Shown in pieces: positions 1 to 10,766 of a DNA stretch of 64,000 bases. Location: assembly GCA_019925795.1 (NCBI GenBank), contig CM034313.1, forward strand, positions 20,510,932 to 20,574,931. The letters run 5' to 3'. The stretch is from Dendrobium chrysotoxum. Lineage: Eukaryota; Streptophyta; Magnoliopsida; Asparagales; Orchidaceae. Each line of letters starts with the position of its first letter. The stretch's first letter is position 1. The translations under genes and the position numbers were made by a program. A model generated the notes under the pieces. The model was given only the letters and a program-made list of their open reading frames with translations. It did no database searches and was not told where the DNA came from.

Positions 1-600
1 GATTAAGTATTCTCTTTCCCGTAGGATTAGACTCCTCAATTTTAATTTCAATTTTAATTTCCTGAATTCACTCATCTTTTCATTAAGGATAGGTTTTTCT
101 TCCTACCCTTAGGATTAGATTCACTAGTTGTAAAGTACGCCCTTCATGGCACTACCCTAGTATCAAAATTCAACTTCGATCCTTTGTAGTTAGGAGTTCT
201 TCCTTCCTATACGATCATTCAACTTCCTTAGGGTTAGATGTTCCTTCCCTTAGGACCAGATCTACTAGTGGTAGAGTACGCTACCACCAGCACTACCCTA
301 ATATCATTTCAAATTCAATCTTCTGAGGTTAGGGTTTTCTTTCCCTTAGAATTAGATCTACTAGTGGTGGAGTACACCCCTCGTGGCACTACCCTAGTAT
401 CAAATTTCAATTCGATCCTCTGTAGTTAGGAGCTCTTCCTTCATATGTGATCATTTAATTTTTCTTCCTTAGGGTGTAGGTACTCCCTTCCCTTAGGACT
501 AGACCCACTAGGAGTAGAGTACGCTCTTCGTGGCACTACCCTAATACCAATTTAAACCTTTGATTCCCCAGGGATAGACTGTTCTCTCCCTTAGGATCAA
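1..600. repeat. Degenerate tandem repeat, about 240-bp period
   Basis: A module of a CTTAGGATTAGAT-like start, an ACTAGTGGTAGAGTACGC-like core and a GGCACTACCCTAGTATCAA-like end recurs at about 109-170, 242-305, 341-405 and 484-545. Every second copy is followed by a related spacer ending in a TAGTTAGGAGYTCTTCCTTC block (about 186-210 and 424-445), which gives a higher-order period of about 240 bp. Short ORFs here are translations of the repeat. It is probably non-coding retroelement sequence. Confidence 0.7.
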
Positions 601-633
601 TATTCTAGACTTGACCTTTTTATTCGGTCAACA

Positions 634-706
634 CCAATATGTACAATAGAACTTCATTCTATTACACATATTGGGGGTCCATTTGTTGACCTCATTTTTG
701 TATGAG
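634..706 (+). other. Stem-loop shared (inverted) with 57000-57065
   Basis: Nested inverted repeats: an outer GGTCAACA pairs with TGTTGACC and an inner CAATATGT pairs with ACATATTG, around an AT-rich loop. A related stem-loop lies on the opposite strand at about 57000-57065, next to the Tat-like Ty3 element. I infer that this marks the 3' internal region or LTR boundary of the same Ty3 family, with 1-630 internal and the DNA after about 690 the LTR. Confidence 0.5.
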
Positions 707-1640
707 GTCATTAAGACCCAATCTAGACTCCAGATGAATCCAGGTCCTAGGACCAACTCTGATCTTAGATCAACTTAATCTAGACCCTTAGATCTATCTA
801 GATCTTAGGATCCTTTCAAACCTCAAACTCTAGGACTTCTAAACCTTAAAATTCTCCTAAGTTCTAGAATCTATGATCCTCCTAGACTCCAGACCCTAGG
901 ATCTACTCTAGATCTTAGGATATTGCTAGACTCCAGACTCTAGGATCAATTTAGACCCTAAATCAAATCCAGACCCCAGGAATTATCTAAACCCCAAGAT
1001 TCTTCCTAGACTTCAGATCCTGGCATCTACTCTAGACCCTAGGATTCTTTATAGACTCTAGACCTTAGATCTACCTAGATCCTAGGAGCATTCTAAAATC
1101 CAAAACCCAAGGATATCTAGACTCCAGGATTGCTCTAGATTTCAAATCCTAGGATCAACTCATGGCTGAGATCTACCCAGACTCTAGATCAATCCATATT
1201 CAAATCAAATCCAGACTTCAAATCAATCTTGAACTCCAGCTAATCCAGACCTTAATTTGATTTAAACCTTAATCAAAATCTAGCTCAAAACTAGAAATCC
1301 AGATCATATCCAAGTCCAAAGGTTTGAGTCTTGAAAGCCTATTCCAGTGAATTTTCAAACCTTTCAAAACCTAGTCAAATGATCTCTGATTTAGAGTCTG
1401 TCAGTTGTATACTGATGTGACATATCTTTAGAGGCAACCCTCCAAATTTCAGCCCATTCTGAGGTCTCTAACCCAAGAAACTGAATTGATTTTCAAAGGC
1501 TGTAAAACCTTCAAATATTTATGGCCTATGCTACTAGACTTATCACCCAATGGATTTTGACCTTGGAGCTTTCTTGAAAGCCTCCAATCACCTCTAAACC
1601 CTTGATTATAACTCATTGAATGTTAAACTGCATTTTATTG
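707..1640. repeat. Short-word repeat region (CTAGAC/CTAGGATC words)
   Basis: Between about 720 and 1300 the sequence is built from variants of TCTAGACTCCAGACCCTAGG, repeated roughly every 20-30 bases. The words are partly self-complementary (CTAG, TCTAGA, AGATCT). The rest to 1640 is plain AT-rich DNA. No coding potential is seen. Likely part of a long Ty3-type LTR. Confidence 0.55.
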
Positions 1641-2640
1641 GACTCACCTTGACCCCCAATTGACCAGGGATCAAAATAACTAAAATACCCCTTAGGGGTG
1701 TGAATAGTCACCTTTGATCAAATGAGCTCCAAATCAAATATAACCACTTCCAGCAAGTTTCAATTATCAAACCCAACCTGTTGGACTCAAACTCATACCC
1801 TTGGTCAACCTGGTTGACCAAGTCAACCTAGGTTGACAAAACAGGCCTTTAAGGGCCAAAACAGGCATTTTCACCTAATTGACTTTTCCAGATCTTGGAA
1901 CCACCTCCATTGGCCTCCAAATATCATTTCAAATCTGTTGAGCCCATTCCCAGACCCTGGGCCCACCTGGTTGACCCAATAACCCCTTAAGGGTTTTAAA
2001 TGGGTTATTCCAACCCATTTGATCAGACTAAACCCTACAAACTCTCAAACCTATTTCAAGAGTTGATTCGAACATATCAAAGTTTATTTGGAGTCAAATC
2101 ATGTATGTTTGACTTGGTCAAACATTGACCCATGATTAAGCCATATGTTCCATATGTCTTCCCATTCAAATTTAAAACCTCTTTACCTTGAGAACCCTTA
2201 AACTCATTTCATTTAACATCTCGAACACCTCTTAGCTCAACCCAAGTCAAGTCATAGTCAAGTTGACCAAGTCAACATATCAAAACTTGGTCAAAGTCAT
2301 TTAAAATCTCACATCTTTACATAAACTCCAATCTTTGAACCTTAAACCCTTCCAACTCATCTAACCAGCCCTTAGGCTCTCCCCCTTGCCACCTTAGTAA
2401 AGCTTGACCTGTTGGCTGGTCAAACCAGTCAACAAATGGTCAAAATTCCCTCAAATATTCAAAGTATTAATCCTTATGGCATTCAAACTATAATACCTAT
2501 CCTCCAACCCACTCTAATCAATCCTTGGTGTAACCTTGCATGCAACCTCAGCAGTCTAAGTGGCTTTAGAGTGGTCAAACAGTCAAATCAATGTTTGGAA
2601 TGGGTCAAAGATGGTCAAAACCCATCTAAGACTAATCCCA
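1641..2640. promoter_or_regulatory. Dense W-box (TTGAC/GTCAA) cluster
   Basis: I count about 24 TTGAC cores on the two strands in about 1 kb, for example near 1649, 1660, 1804, 1814, 1822, 1833, 1879, 1973, 2109, 2117, 2126, 2257, 2263, 2270, 2290, 2404, 2419, 2427, 2438, 2573, 2581, 2604 and 2613. About two are expected by chance. TTGAC is the core bound by WRKY transcription factors. The block is non-coding and probably lies in a long LTR. Regulatory action is inferred. Confidence 0.45.
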
Positions 2641-3113
2641 TCAATTTTTAAACCATTCTATTAGTCTTAATCAACTTCTAGAATGTTCTTAAGACATTTC
2701 CTAGCCTTTAATTTAAGATCAAACGGATCTAGTTGAGCCCATATGCTTAAAAAGACACAAGACACTTTTTCACATGGATGTCCTTTGTCCTTTTTATTCT
2801 CCTGTGATTCTAACAAACTCCAGGACACTTAGCAGCCATCTAGGAGTCCCCACATTCAATCTCAACCCTCCATTCGACCTAGGGAGAATTGAATGGGGAA
2901 ATGGTCCCTTTGAGCTATTATTCTACACCCTAGCCTCTCTCTCCATTCCAGCCTCCTAAAATCTAGCTCTTAGCTCCTTTGAGCTTTCCAGGAGTTCCTT
3001 ATCTTGTCCAACCAGAAACTCATCGGTTAAAGCTCGCCGGCGACCAGAATCCGACGAACCAAGCCACATTTCGTTTAAGGAGCTATTGAAAGTTCGATAG
3101 GGATGTTATGCCC
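2641..3113. other. Non-coding retroelement-like DNA next to the Sirevirus
   Basis: No gene is seen. The last 100 bases carry a GC-richer CGCCGGCGACC stretch, which resembles the GC-rich block at 56220-56300 in tone but was not aligned. The Sirevirus LTR begins at 3114. Confidence 0.35.
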
Positions 3114-3460
3114 TGATAAATTAGTCCTGAGGCTAACTAAGAGGGGGGGTGAATCGGTTCTTTAAAAAATTTGTGAGCAACAGGAAAAATCTTTTCGATA
3201 ATTTACAGCGGAAACAAGTAAACACAGAAACGAAAAGATCAACCACAGATTTCACCCAAGCAGATAATAATAGAAAAATAAAGTGCAGAAAATAATCAGA
3301 AAGAAAACACCAGATTTTATAGTGGTTCGGTCAACTTGACCTACGTCCACTCCCCGGAGCCTCCCCTCCGGGTATTGCACTAACACAAAAGTGACTCTCC
3401 TTTTGCTCCCACAGTAAGGCGGAGAAGCTTGTACAAAAACTCCTTTCCACCAACCCGATG

Positions 3461-3600
3461 AGGTAGAGAACCTGGACTCCTTTCGCTTCCTCCTGAAGTA
3501 GGCAGAGAACCCGAACTCCTTTCGCTTCCTCCTGAAGCAGGCAGAGAACCTGAACTCCTTTCGCTTCCTCTTAAAGCGGGCAGAGAACCCGGATCTTCTT
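3461..3600 (-). repeat. 39-bp tandem repeat in LTR transcribed part
   Basis: About 3.5 copies of a 39-bp unit (GCAGAGAACCTGAACTCC then TTTCGCTTCCTCCTGAA). The same array is in the other LTR at about 10979-11110. An arginine- and phenylalanine-rich minus ORF across it is only a translation of the repeat. Confidence 0.75.
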
Positions 3601-3859
3601 ATGAATGATCCTCCCACAGAAAACACCGATAAGATGAGAGACGACGAATGGAGAAGACGACTCTGATCCTTGCTTGGAGAAACCTTTGTGAATCCCTCAT
3701 AAACTCCTCATAAGATCCTCTCTCTCTCTCTCTCTCAAGCTCTCTCTCTCTCTCTCAAGGTTTCTCTGGAAAGGAAAGTGGCAAAAGATTTTTCTTGTTG
3801 GAAGAAAAAGATCTTTTATAGGAGGGCTCAAAATTTGCCCTAAATCTCAACAGGTCGGC

Positions 3860-4550
3860 CAATATCATCCAAAACGATCGCTAGATCGTCCTGTATGATC
3901 AGTTCAAAATCACCTATTTCAGCCTGGATGATCTGGCTCTTCTGGACGATTAGTAAAAAAAGTTGTTCAGATTGTCCCATACGATTCTGTGATCGTCCGG
4001 GACGATTAGTGTAAATTCAAGAATTTCATCCAGAAGACCGCTCTGGTCGTCCAAAGGAACTTGTGCTGTACGACCTCAAAATGACTTGATCGTCCAGGAT
4101 GATATTGATATCGTCATGTATGATTAGTTCAAAAAGTGCCAAAATCAACCTGATCACCGCTATGGACGTACAGGTGAAACATGCTGGACGGTTAGGATTT
4201 TTAACACATCGTCCCGTACGATCCTACGATCGTCCAGGACGATATGATCAAATCAATCAGACCTTGATTACTTTTTTTAATCAGTAGACTAATTTAGGCA
4301 TGATTATAATGGATCGTCCAGGATGATACACGTATCGTCCGGGATGATCAGATCAAATCTCTAAAAATAAAACTTGCCTAACTTGATCTGGCGGCTGAGA
4401 ATTTCTAATTTGAGCCTATCATCTCAAACGATCAATGGATCATCCAGTACGATCAGCTTAATCAGACAGACTTGACTTGGTCGCTCTAATTAGGGTTTCT
4501 ATTTTCACTGGATCGTCCAGGACGATGTGAATATCGTCTAGGATGATATG
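3860..4550. promoter_or_regulatory. LTR palindrome array (ATCGTCC-A-GGACGAT type)
   Basis: Many 15-bp odd palindromes and decayed half-sites, such as GATCGTCCAGGACGAT near 4208 and 4509, GATCGTCCGGGACGAT near 3993 and ATCGTCCCGTACGAT-like forms near 3975 and 4211. They lie between the LTR start and the TATA box, where Sirevirus LTRs are known to carry palindromes. The counterpart in the other LTR is 11360-12040. Confidence 0.7.
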
Positions 4551-4818
4551 AACAAAAATTGAACAGAAACTCTAATTCACTCAAGCTCTCCCCCTGAGTG
4601 TGTGTGTGCAAGGTTACTTAGCTAGGGGATCAGTTACATAGCATTTGACTCAATAAAGATGAAAAAATATATTAGACGTAGATTTCAAAACAAACTGACT
4701 CGAGCTTGGACTGGCTTGAACTTGTAATTAAACCTGCATACCTTAAAGATTAAATAGGAAACTAGAGACAGAAATGTCTGTTATCATCAAAATCATAATC
4801 TTTAAAACCAGATTTACA

Positions 4819-6291
4819 ATAATCTCCCCCTTTTTGATGATGGCAAACATTTGTTAAGTAGTTTCAAATCAAATAGATAGGAGTACTCAATGCACGTACG
4901 AAAGACAAATATCATTTCAAAATTCACTAAATAGAAAATATAATAAGGAGAACAACTACAAAACAAGAGTAATACAAGAAACAACTAGAATAGTACATGA
5001 ATCTACTAGCCACTCAAAATACTAACTCCCCCTTTTGACATCACAAAAAAGAGGAGGAATAGACACAACAATATAAGCAGAAAATAACACAAAACAATGA
5101 AGTTTTTTTTTAAATCGATTTGCTTCAGTGAATCAGAAATTTTCCTTGATTTTGAATCCAAAAACTAATAAAAAGATGATCGACAGCACTGAAATCCAAA
5201 AAAAGTTAGAAAATTGACTTTCGTAACTCCCACCTCGGACACCTTATAGATGCAAATTCCTTTCAAAACAAAAATCCAATTCAGAAGAAAGAAATTAGAT
5301 TCGAAAAGAGATCCTTTCAAGCCTCGTTTTAGAAAAATATCTGATATAATAGTATTACAAAGTAAGAAATCAGAAATCATGATTTTTTCGTCTCAAGCTT
5401 TTAAAAATATTAAGGTGCATGAATTTTTCTAAGACATTTAAAGATCTGAAATGGAAGAAAGCTTATTTCTTTATGGGCTAATTTTATGCCCCTTTTTCAA
5501 TTTATTTGGCGCTTTGTGCATCTTTTGATTTTTGATACACTTTGTGTATTCTTTTAATTTTTGGTGACATTACGCATTTTTTTAGTTTGGGCTAATTTTA
5601 TACCACTTTTCATTTTGGTGCTCTTTGCACATCTTTTGTAGGCTTTCTCCCTCTCAAAATCGTTAAAAAGTCTTAGTTGTAAAATTACCTTCCAGACATA
5701 AGAGACGACAAAGCTCACTCTCTATAATAAGGAAGAGTAATTCACAAAATAAAAACCATACATCGTTTGATAAGTGCAACCACGTGGTTCAAAAAATCAT
5801 AACAATGACTCAAAACTTTGAAAATACTATTCATATGAAGTAGATTACTGTAGAAAGATAAAACAGATCTCTATTTCAAAAACCAACTTTTTAATTTTGA
5901 AGAAAATTTTTATCCAAAAGAAATAATACACCATTAAAGGAGTTAGAGAAAGAGAAACAGTCATCCATATATCTTCTCTTTAATAGATCCAGTGGAATCA
6001 ATCACTTCTTACAAGCTTCCAAACCAAAAAATTAAGGCAAAATTTTTAGTCACAAATCCAGTTTATCAGCAATCGTGAGCAGTGATCGGATTTTGAAAAG
6101 CATAAAACAGTAAGTAAAAACCAAGCTAGAAATCACATCAAAATTAATATTCAAATCAAACTAACAACAAGATTAAAATAAAAATTAGCAGAAAAATAAA
6201 AATCAATAGAAAATAGATAATCAAATGAAACAACTAACTAATAGAAATAGAATGAAAAAACAGGCAAATCAGAAATCAGTAGTCATCAGAA
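4819..6291 (-). other. Sirevirus 3' non-coding region with two polypurine tracts
   Basis: The tract abutting the LTR is at 4821-4840 (minus strand AAAAAGGGGGAGATT), and a second is at about 5025-5043 (GTCAAAAGGGGGAGTTAG). The remainder is AT-rich and non-coding, with a partial duplication around 5476-5540 and 5588-5640 (GGGCTAATTTTAT blocks). Unlike the plus-strand copies at 20 and 28 kb, no accessory ORF is recognisable. Confidence 0.6.
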
Positions 6292-6870
6292 TCAAGCATT
6301 TATGTCAATCACACCTAACCTGGTCCTCAAAATGTTAAATGAGTCAAAGGCCAGTGGTTTAGTAAATATGTCAGCCAGCTGATTTTCAGTTACTATATGA
6401 TGTAGCTTAATGTCCCCTTTTGTAATATGGTCCCTAATGAAGTGATGCCTTATATCAATATGTTTGGTTCTAGAATGTTGGATTGGATTCATAGAAATGT
6501 AGATAGCACTAGTATTATCACACATAACAGAAATTGTGCCCACATGTAATCTTAAATCCAAGACTTGTTGCTTCAACCAAATAACTTGGGTCACACAATT
6601 TCCTAAGGCAATGTACTCAGCTTCAGCAGTGGAAAGTATAATTGAGTTCTATTTTCTACTGGACCAGGAGACTAAAGGTTGTCCTATGAATTGACAAGTT
6701 CCAGAAGTGCTCTTTCTATCCACCCTATATCCTGTAAAGTCAGAATCAGAATATCCAATAATCTCAAAAGAGGTGCTTTGCCTAAGGTACCAGATTCCTA
6801 GGTTTGGGGTCCCTAAAAGATATCTAAGAATTCTCTTAACAGCAGTCAGGTGGGACTCTTTAGGATCAGC
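6292..6870 (-). pseudogene. Sirevirus RNase H domain
   Basis: The minus strand encodes a copia RNase H: GYSDSDFTG with the first catalytic Asp, SWSSRK then a TAG where the family has Gln, STAEAEYIALG with the catalytic Glu, CDNTSAIYIS with the next Asp, and HSRTKHIDIRHHFIRDHI. The intact part is 6292-6594 (about 100 residues), ending close to the normal C-terminus (ADIFTKPL). The premature stops look like Gln codons changed to TAA or TAG. The domain degrades the RNA strand of the hybrid during reverse transcription. This copy cannot make a full polyprotein. Confidence 0.85.
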
Positions 6871-7763
6871 TTAAAGACAAACACTAAATATGATATCAGG
6901 TCGGCTAGCAGTCAGGTAAAGCAGTGATCCAATTATTTCTCTATACTTCTTCTGATCAATAAATTTTCCACTTGAATCCTTATCTAACTGAACAGAGAAG
7001 CTCAGGGGAGTGTTGATTGTCTTGGCTTTATCCATTTCATATTTCTTTAAAATGTCCTTAGTGTATTTAGATTGATTGAGAAAGGTTCCATCATCCATTT
7101 GCTTTATTTTAAACCCCAAAAAGTATGACAACTCTCCCATCATACTCATCTCAAACTCCTTACTCATTATTTTAGAAAACTCATCACATAAATATTTATC
7201 AGAAAATCCAAAAATTATATCATCAACATAGATCTGGACAATGAGTAAATCATCCCCTATTCTCCTCAAAAAAAGGGTGGTGTCTACGCTCCCCTTAACA
7301 AACTCTCTTTCTAACAGAATGTGCTAAGCCTCTCATTCCAAGCTCTGGGTGCCTGTTTCAATCCATATAAAGCCTTTTTTAATTTGTAAACATGATTTAG
7401 ATATTGGGAACTCTCAAAACCTAGGGGTTATTCTACAAAAATATCCTCTTTTATTTACCCCATTTAAAAAGGCACTCTTGATATCCATTTAAAACAGCTT
7501 AAATCCCTTATAACAGGCAAAGGCTAGTAGCACCCTAATGGCTTCTAATGTAGCTACAGGGGTAAAGGTCTCCTCAAAATCAATCCCTTCAATCTGATTA
7601 TACCCCTTAGCCACCAATCTTGCCTTATTCCTAACCACCACACCATAATCATTCATCTTATTCTTAAAGACCTACTTGGTTCCCACTATATGTTGATTCT
7701 TAGGTCTTTCTACTAGCTCCCAAACATCATTCCTTACACATTGATTCAGTTCCTCTTGTATAG
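6871..7763 (-). pseudogene. Sirevirus reverse transcriptase domain
   Basis: 6871-7269 is open and holds the catalytic YVDDIIFG motif, followed by the connection region (GSLLYLTASRPDI). Upstream, 7270-7763 still reads as RT N-terminal sequence (VGTK-stop-VFKNK, VVRNKARLVAKGY, EGIDFEETFTPVA, MDIKSAFLNG) but with frameshifts and stops; the first of these looks like TGG changed to TAG in the KWVFK motif. Known role: synthesis of cDNA from the element RNA in cytoplasmic particles. Inactive here. Confidence 0.85.
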
Positions 7764-8978
7764 CTAAGATCCAAAATTCATCAGAAGGGCTTGATTGATG
7801 TTGGTGGGTTCAGTCATTAAGATAAAGGCAGAGTGGTTTACTTCCTTCCTAAGTCCATGCCTAGTCCTAACACCTTCAGAAGGGTCTCCTAAGATCAGTT
7901 CTTTAGGATGACTCGAAGAATATCTCCAATCTCTAGGCAAAGTGTTTTGAGGATCTACCCTTTCCTCCAGATTTGCATTTTCAACCCCTTGGGTAATCTC
8001 CCCTACCTCTTCTTCTTCCTCAACTCTAGTCACCTTAGGATCAGATTCATCAAACACCAAATGAGTTGTCTCTTCCACCACCAAAGTCCTCTTATTAAAC
8101 ATCCTAAAGAATTTCCCCACACTAGAATAGCCTAAGAACACTCCTTCATCAGATTTGGGGTCAAATTTTCCTAAGGATGATTTCCTGTTGTTCAGAATGA
8201 AAACTTTATAGCCAAAGATATGGAGGTGGGATAGGTTCGAAGTTCTACCCTTAATGATCTCATAAGGTGTCTTGTTCAGATTGGATCTAACTTTCACCCT
8301 TTTTAGCACATAACAGGCAGTGTTCACCGCTTCAGCCCAAAAGTATTTTGGAAGTGAATACTCAGTAAGCATGGCTCTAGCGGCTTCTACTAAGGTCATG
8401 TTCTTCCTTTCAGCTACCCCGTTCTGCTGAGGGGTCCTAGGAGCTAAAAAATTGTGACTAATTCCTTGCTCCTCACAGAAAGTTTCAAACTTCATATTTT
8501 TAAACTCTCCACCATGATCACTATGAATAGTCAAGATCTCACAATCTAACTTCCTCTGAATCCAAGTGGAGAAGGACTTAAATTCATCAAATGACTTAAA
8601 TTTATATGACAGAAATTTAATCCAAGTGAACCTCGAGTAATCATCAACAATCACAAAATCATAGACTTTCCCCCCTAAGATGGCAGTGCTAATGGGTCCA
8701 AAGAGATCCATGTGAAAGAGTTCTAATGGTCTAGAGGTGCTAATGTCCTTAATAGAGTGAAAGGAGGACTGGACTTGCTTCCCTAATTGACTGGCATCAC
8801 ACAGGTGGTCCTTAGTGAACTTAAGTTTGGGGACACCTCTAACTAAGTCCTTTTGGGTAACTCTCATAAGGGTTTTCATACTGGCATGACATAATCTCTT
8901 GTGCCATAACCAAGACTCATCAGTAGTAGTTTTTAAGCAAATTAAATTATCAGCTTTAATGCAACTTACATCCAGCAT
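7764..8978 (-). CDS. Sirevirus integrase (open 404-codon segment)
   Basis: Order: GAG-pre-integrase segment (LWHKRLCHASMKTL, about residues 25-40), a zinc-binding remnant (DHLCDASQLGK, where the family usually has two Cys), then the rve core with HMDLFGP (first Asp), HSDHGGEF (second Asp) and PQQNGVAERKN (Glu). The D,D-35-E triad is therefore complete. The C-terminal part ends in the linker before RT. It would insert cDNA into host DNA. The ATG is an artefact of the frame opening, since the real product is cut from a polyprotein. This is the longest intact piece of the element, but its neighbours are broken. Confidence 0.85.
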   Translation of the reverse strand: MLDVSCIKADNLICLKTTTDESWLWHKRLCHASMKTLMRVTQKDLVRGVPKLKFTKDHLCDASQLGKQVQSSFHSIKDISTSRPLELFHMDLFGPISTAILGGKVYDFVIVDDYSRFTWIKFLSYKFKSFDEFKSFSTWIQRKLDCEILTIHSDHGGEFKNMKFETFCEEQGISHNFLAPRTPQQNGVAERKNMTLVEAARAMLTEYSLPKYFWAEAVNTACYVLKRVKVRSNLNKTPYEIIKGRTSNLSHLHIFGYKVFILNNRKSSLGKFDPKSDEGVFLGYSSVGKFFRMFNKRTLVVEETTHLVFDESDPKVTRVEEEEEVGEITQGVENANLEERVDPQNTLPRDWRYSSSHPKELILGDPSEGVRTRHGLRKEVNHSAFILMTEPTNINQALLMNFGS

Positions 8979-9287
8979 GTAGATATTATTGATCCTTTAT
9001 CCCTATAAAATAATTTTATCATTTAAGCTTAAAATGCAGCAAGTGGGTAGGAATTTGATGTTGTATCATTTGTCACAGAGTTGACTGATGCTCGACAGGT
9101 TGTATTTCAATCCATCTACAAGCAAAACATTATCAATCTTAAAATTCTTTGAATCACCAATTATACCTGAGCCTACCACCCTCCTAGTGGTATTGTCTCA
9201 AAGTGTAACCTTGCCTCCAGCAAAATGAACTGATTTGCATCTCCAGTCATGTGTCTTAAACATCCGCTGTCCAAGTACCACATGCTC
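8979..9287 (-). pseudogene. Sirevirus aspartic protease relic
   Basis: The minus strand keeps WYLDSG-x-x-RHMTGD around 9270-9240, the copia protease active site (DSG) and the flanking HMTG. The following residues continue in other frames (GSGIIGDSKN, LVDGLKYNLSSISQLCD), so at least one frameshift has occurred, plus a stop before the integrase. The enzyme would cut the Gag-Pol polyprotein. Confidence 0.7.
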
Positions 9288-10766
9288 TCATAAGGTTTTG
9301 TGTGAGAGCATACCTACAAAATCATTAAATGTTAGATTTAGGAACCCAAATAGGTTTGGGTTCCTTCTTTTGAAAAGAGGAATGCAATGCATGTGTGCTG
9401 TGTTGTGAAATAGGCAATTTGGGCGATAGTGCCTCTTCCTAGGTTTGAATGAAACATACTTTGATGATTTTGAAACAGATTCTTCAAAAGGTGGAGGTGC
9501 ATAAAATTGTGCAAAAGTAGGTGGAATTTTATTTTTCTCAAAAGCATAGACTTTTACACTCAAAAATTCATTTTCCTTTTTCAAACTTGTAATTTCAAAT
9601 TTTAGATGGTGTTCACTACTATCTAAATCAGATGCATGAGTTTCTAATTCTTTAAATGCAGCTTTTAATTCAACATGCGATGTTTTTAACAGATCAGGCT
9701 CAACAATTAAATCAGAATGCTTTTTGTTCAACTCATCGAATTCATCAAGTAGTGACATGTGATTGCAATCAATAGTAGAATAATCTTTAATCAAAATTTC
9801 ATGCTCTTTTTATATATTTAGAAGTTCTAGTTTCAGGCTAGCATTAGTTTTCTTAAGCTTCCTAAACGATGCATGAATTCTTTTAGACACTTCAAATAAT
9901 TACTCGTAAGTAAGCTCACATACCTCTTCCTGGTTAAACTGACCAGGATGATCATCTGCCATCAAACACAAGTTGGTTTCCTCCTCTTCAGCTTCAGTCT
10001 CAGAGGAGTCGAATGTAGAATCTACCCAGAATGCCTTTTGAATCCTCTTCTTGTCCTTCCTAAATTTGGGTTTCTCCTCACCCTTTTCCTTGCTTGGGTG
10101 AGCTTTAATTGTAGGACAATCAGCCTTAATGTGTCCAGGCTTCCTGTATTCAAAACAAACAGTATCAGATGAGCCTTTAAAATTTTTACTGGACTTACCC
10201 TTGTTCCACTTCTGAAAGTTCTTATGTTTCTTCCTTAGAAAGCTTTTGAATTGCCTAGTGATTAAGGCAACATCATCGCTATTTAGACCCGGAAGAATCA
10301 ATGTCAGTATCGTTGGCCTTCAGCGTCACAGTTTTCTCCTTCTTCTTCTCACCTGCATCAAGCTGTCTTTAGTTCACCCCATGCTCGTAAGCAATGAGTG
10401 ACCCAAGTAAGTTGTCAATAGAATAATTATTCAAATCTTTCAATTCAGTAATTACAGTTATCTTAGCATCAAACGAAGAAGGCAAACATCTCAAGATCTT
10501 GTTCACTTTTTCATAATTTGTAAGTTCTCTTCCTAAAGCATGCAAAGAAGTGACAATTTGAGTGAACTACATATACATTTCAGAAATAGACTCAGTAGGT
10601 TTCATGCGAAAAAGTTCGTAGTCAGGCAGCAATATGTTTAACCTAGACTATTTGACTTTAGTTGTACCTTCATAAGTGATGCACAATCTATCACAAATTT
10701 CTTTGCCAGTTGTACAAGTAGAAACACGCATGTAATCCTTAGATTTTAAGGCACAGAAAAAATAGT
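9288..10766 (-). pseudogene. Sirevirus gag, N-terminus deleted
   Basis: 10302-10766 reads as the retrotransposon Gag (UBN2-type) domain in pieces: ITYEGTTKVK, a TAG stop (10648-10650), then MKPTESISEMY, KVNKILRCLPSSFDAKIT and NLLGSLIAYE. 9900-10301 is open and carries a zinc knuckle variant (CFEYRKPGHIKADC; the usual second Cys is Tyr or Arg here). 9288-9794 is a charged coiled-coil-like tail. At 10766 the gag sequence stops abruptly inside LTR sequence, so the gag start and the leader are deleted. Gag packages the element RNA. Confidence 0.78.

Larger units (their letters stand above)
3114..4818 (-). repeat. Sirevirus 3' LTR (complete copy, 1705 bp)
   Basis: The plus strand runs TGATAAATTAG ... 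AGATTTACA, giving TG...CA ends. It matches 10767-12311 by eye with scattered, mostly transition, differences. It holds a TATA box on the minus strand (TATAAAA at 3820-3814), CT microsatellites near 3717-3760, a 39-bp tandem repeat (about 3461-3600) downstream of the TATA, and an array of palindromes of the ATCGTCCAGGACGAT type between about 3860 and 4550, upstream of the TATA in transcription order. Confidence 0.85.

Noticed and set aside
1..3113. Short ORFs at 238-429, 2412-2651 and 2774-2959
   Set aside because: The first is repeat translation and the others lie in W-box or LTR-like DNA, with no motif.
3252..3626. Minus ORF of 124 codons with repeated basic residues
   Set aside because: It is a translation of the 39-bp tandem repeat in the Sirevirus LTR. 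The same artefact appears at 10843-11148 in the other LTR.
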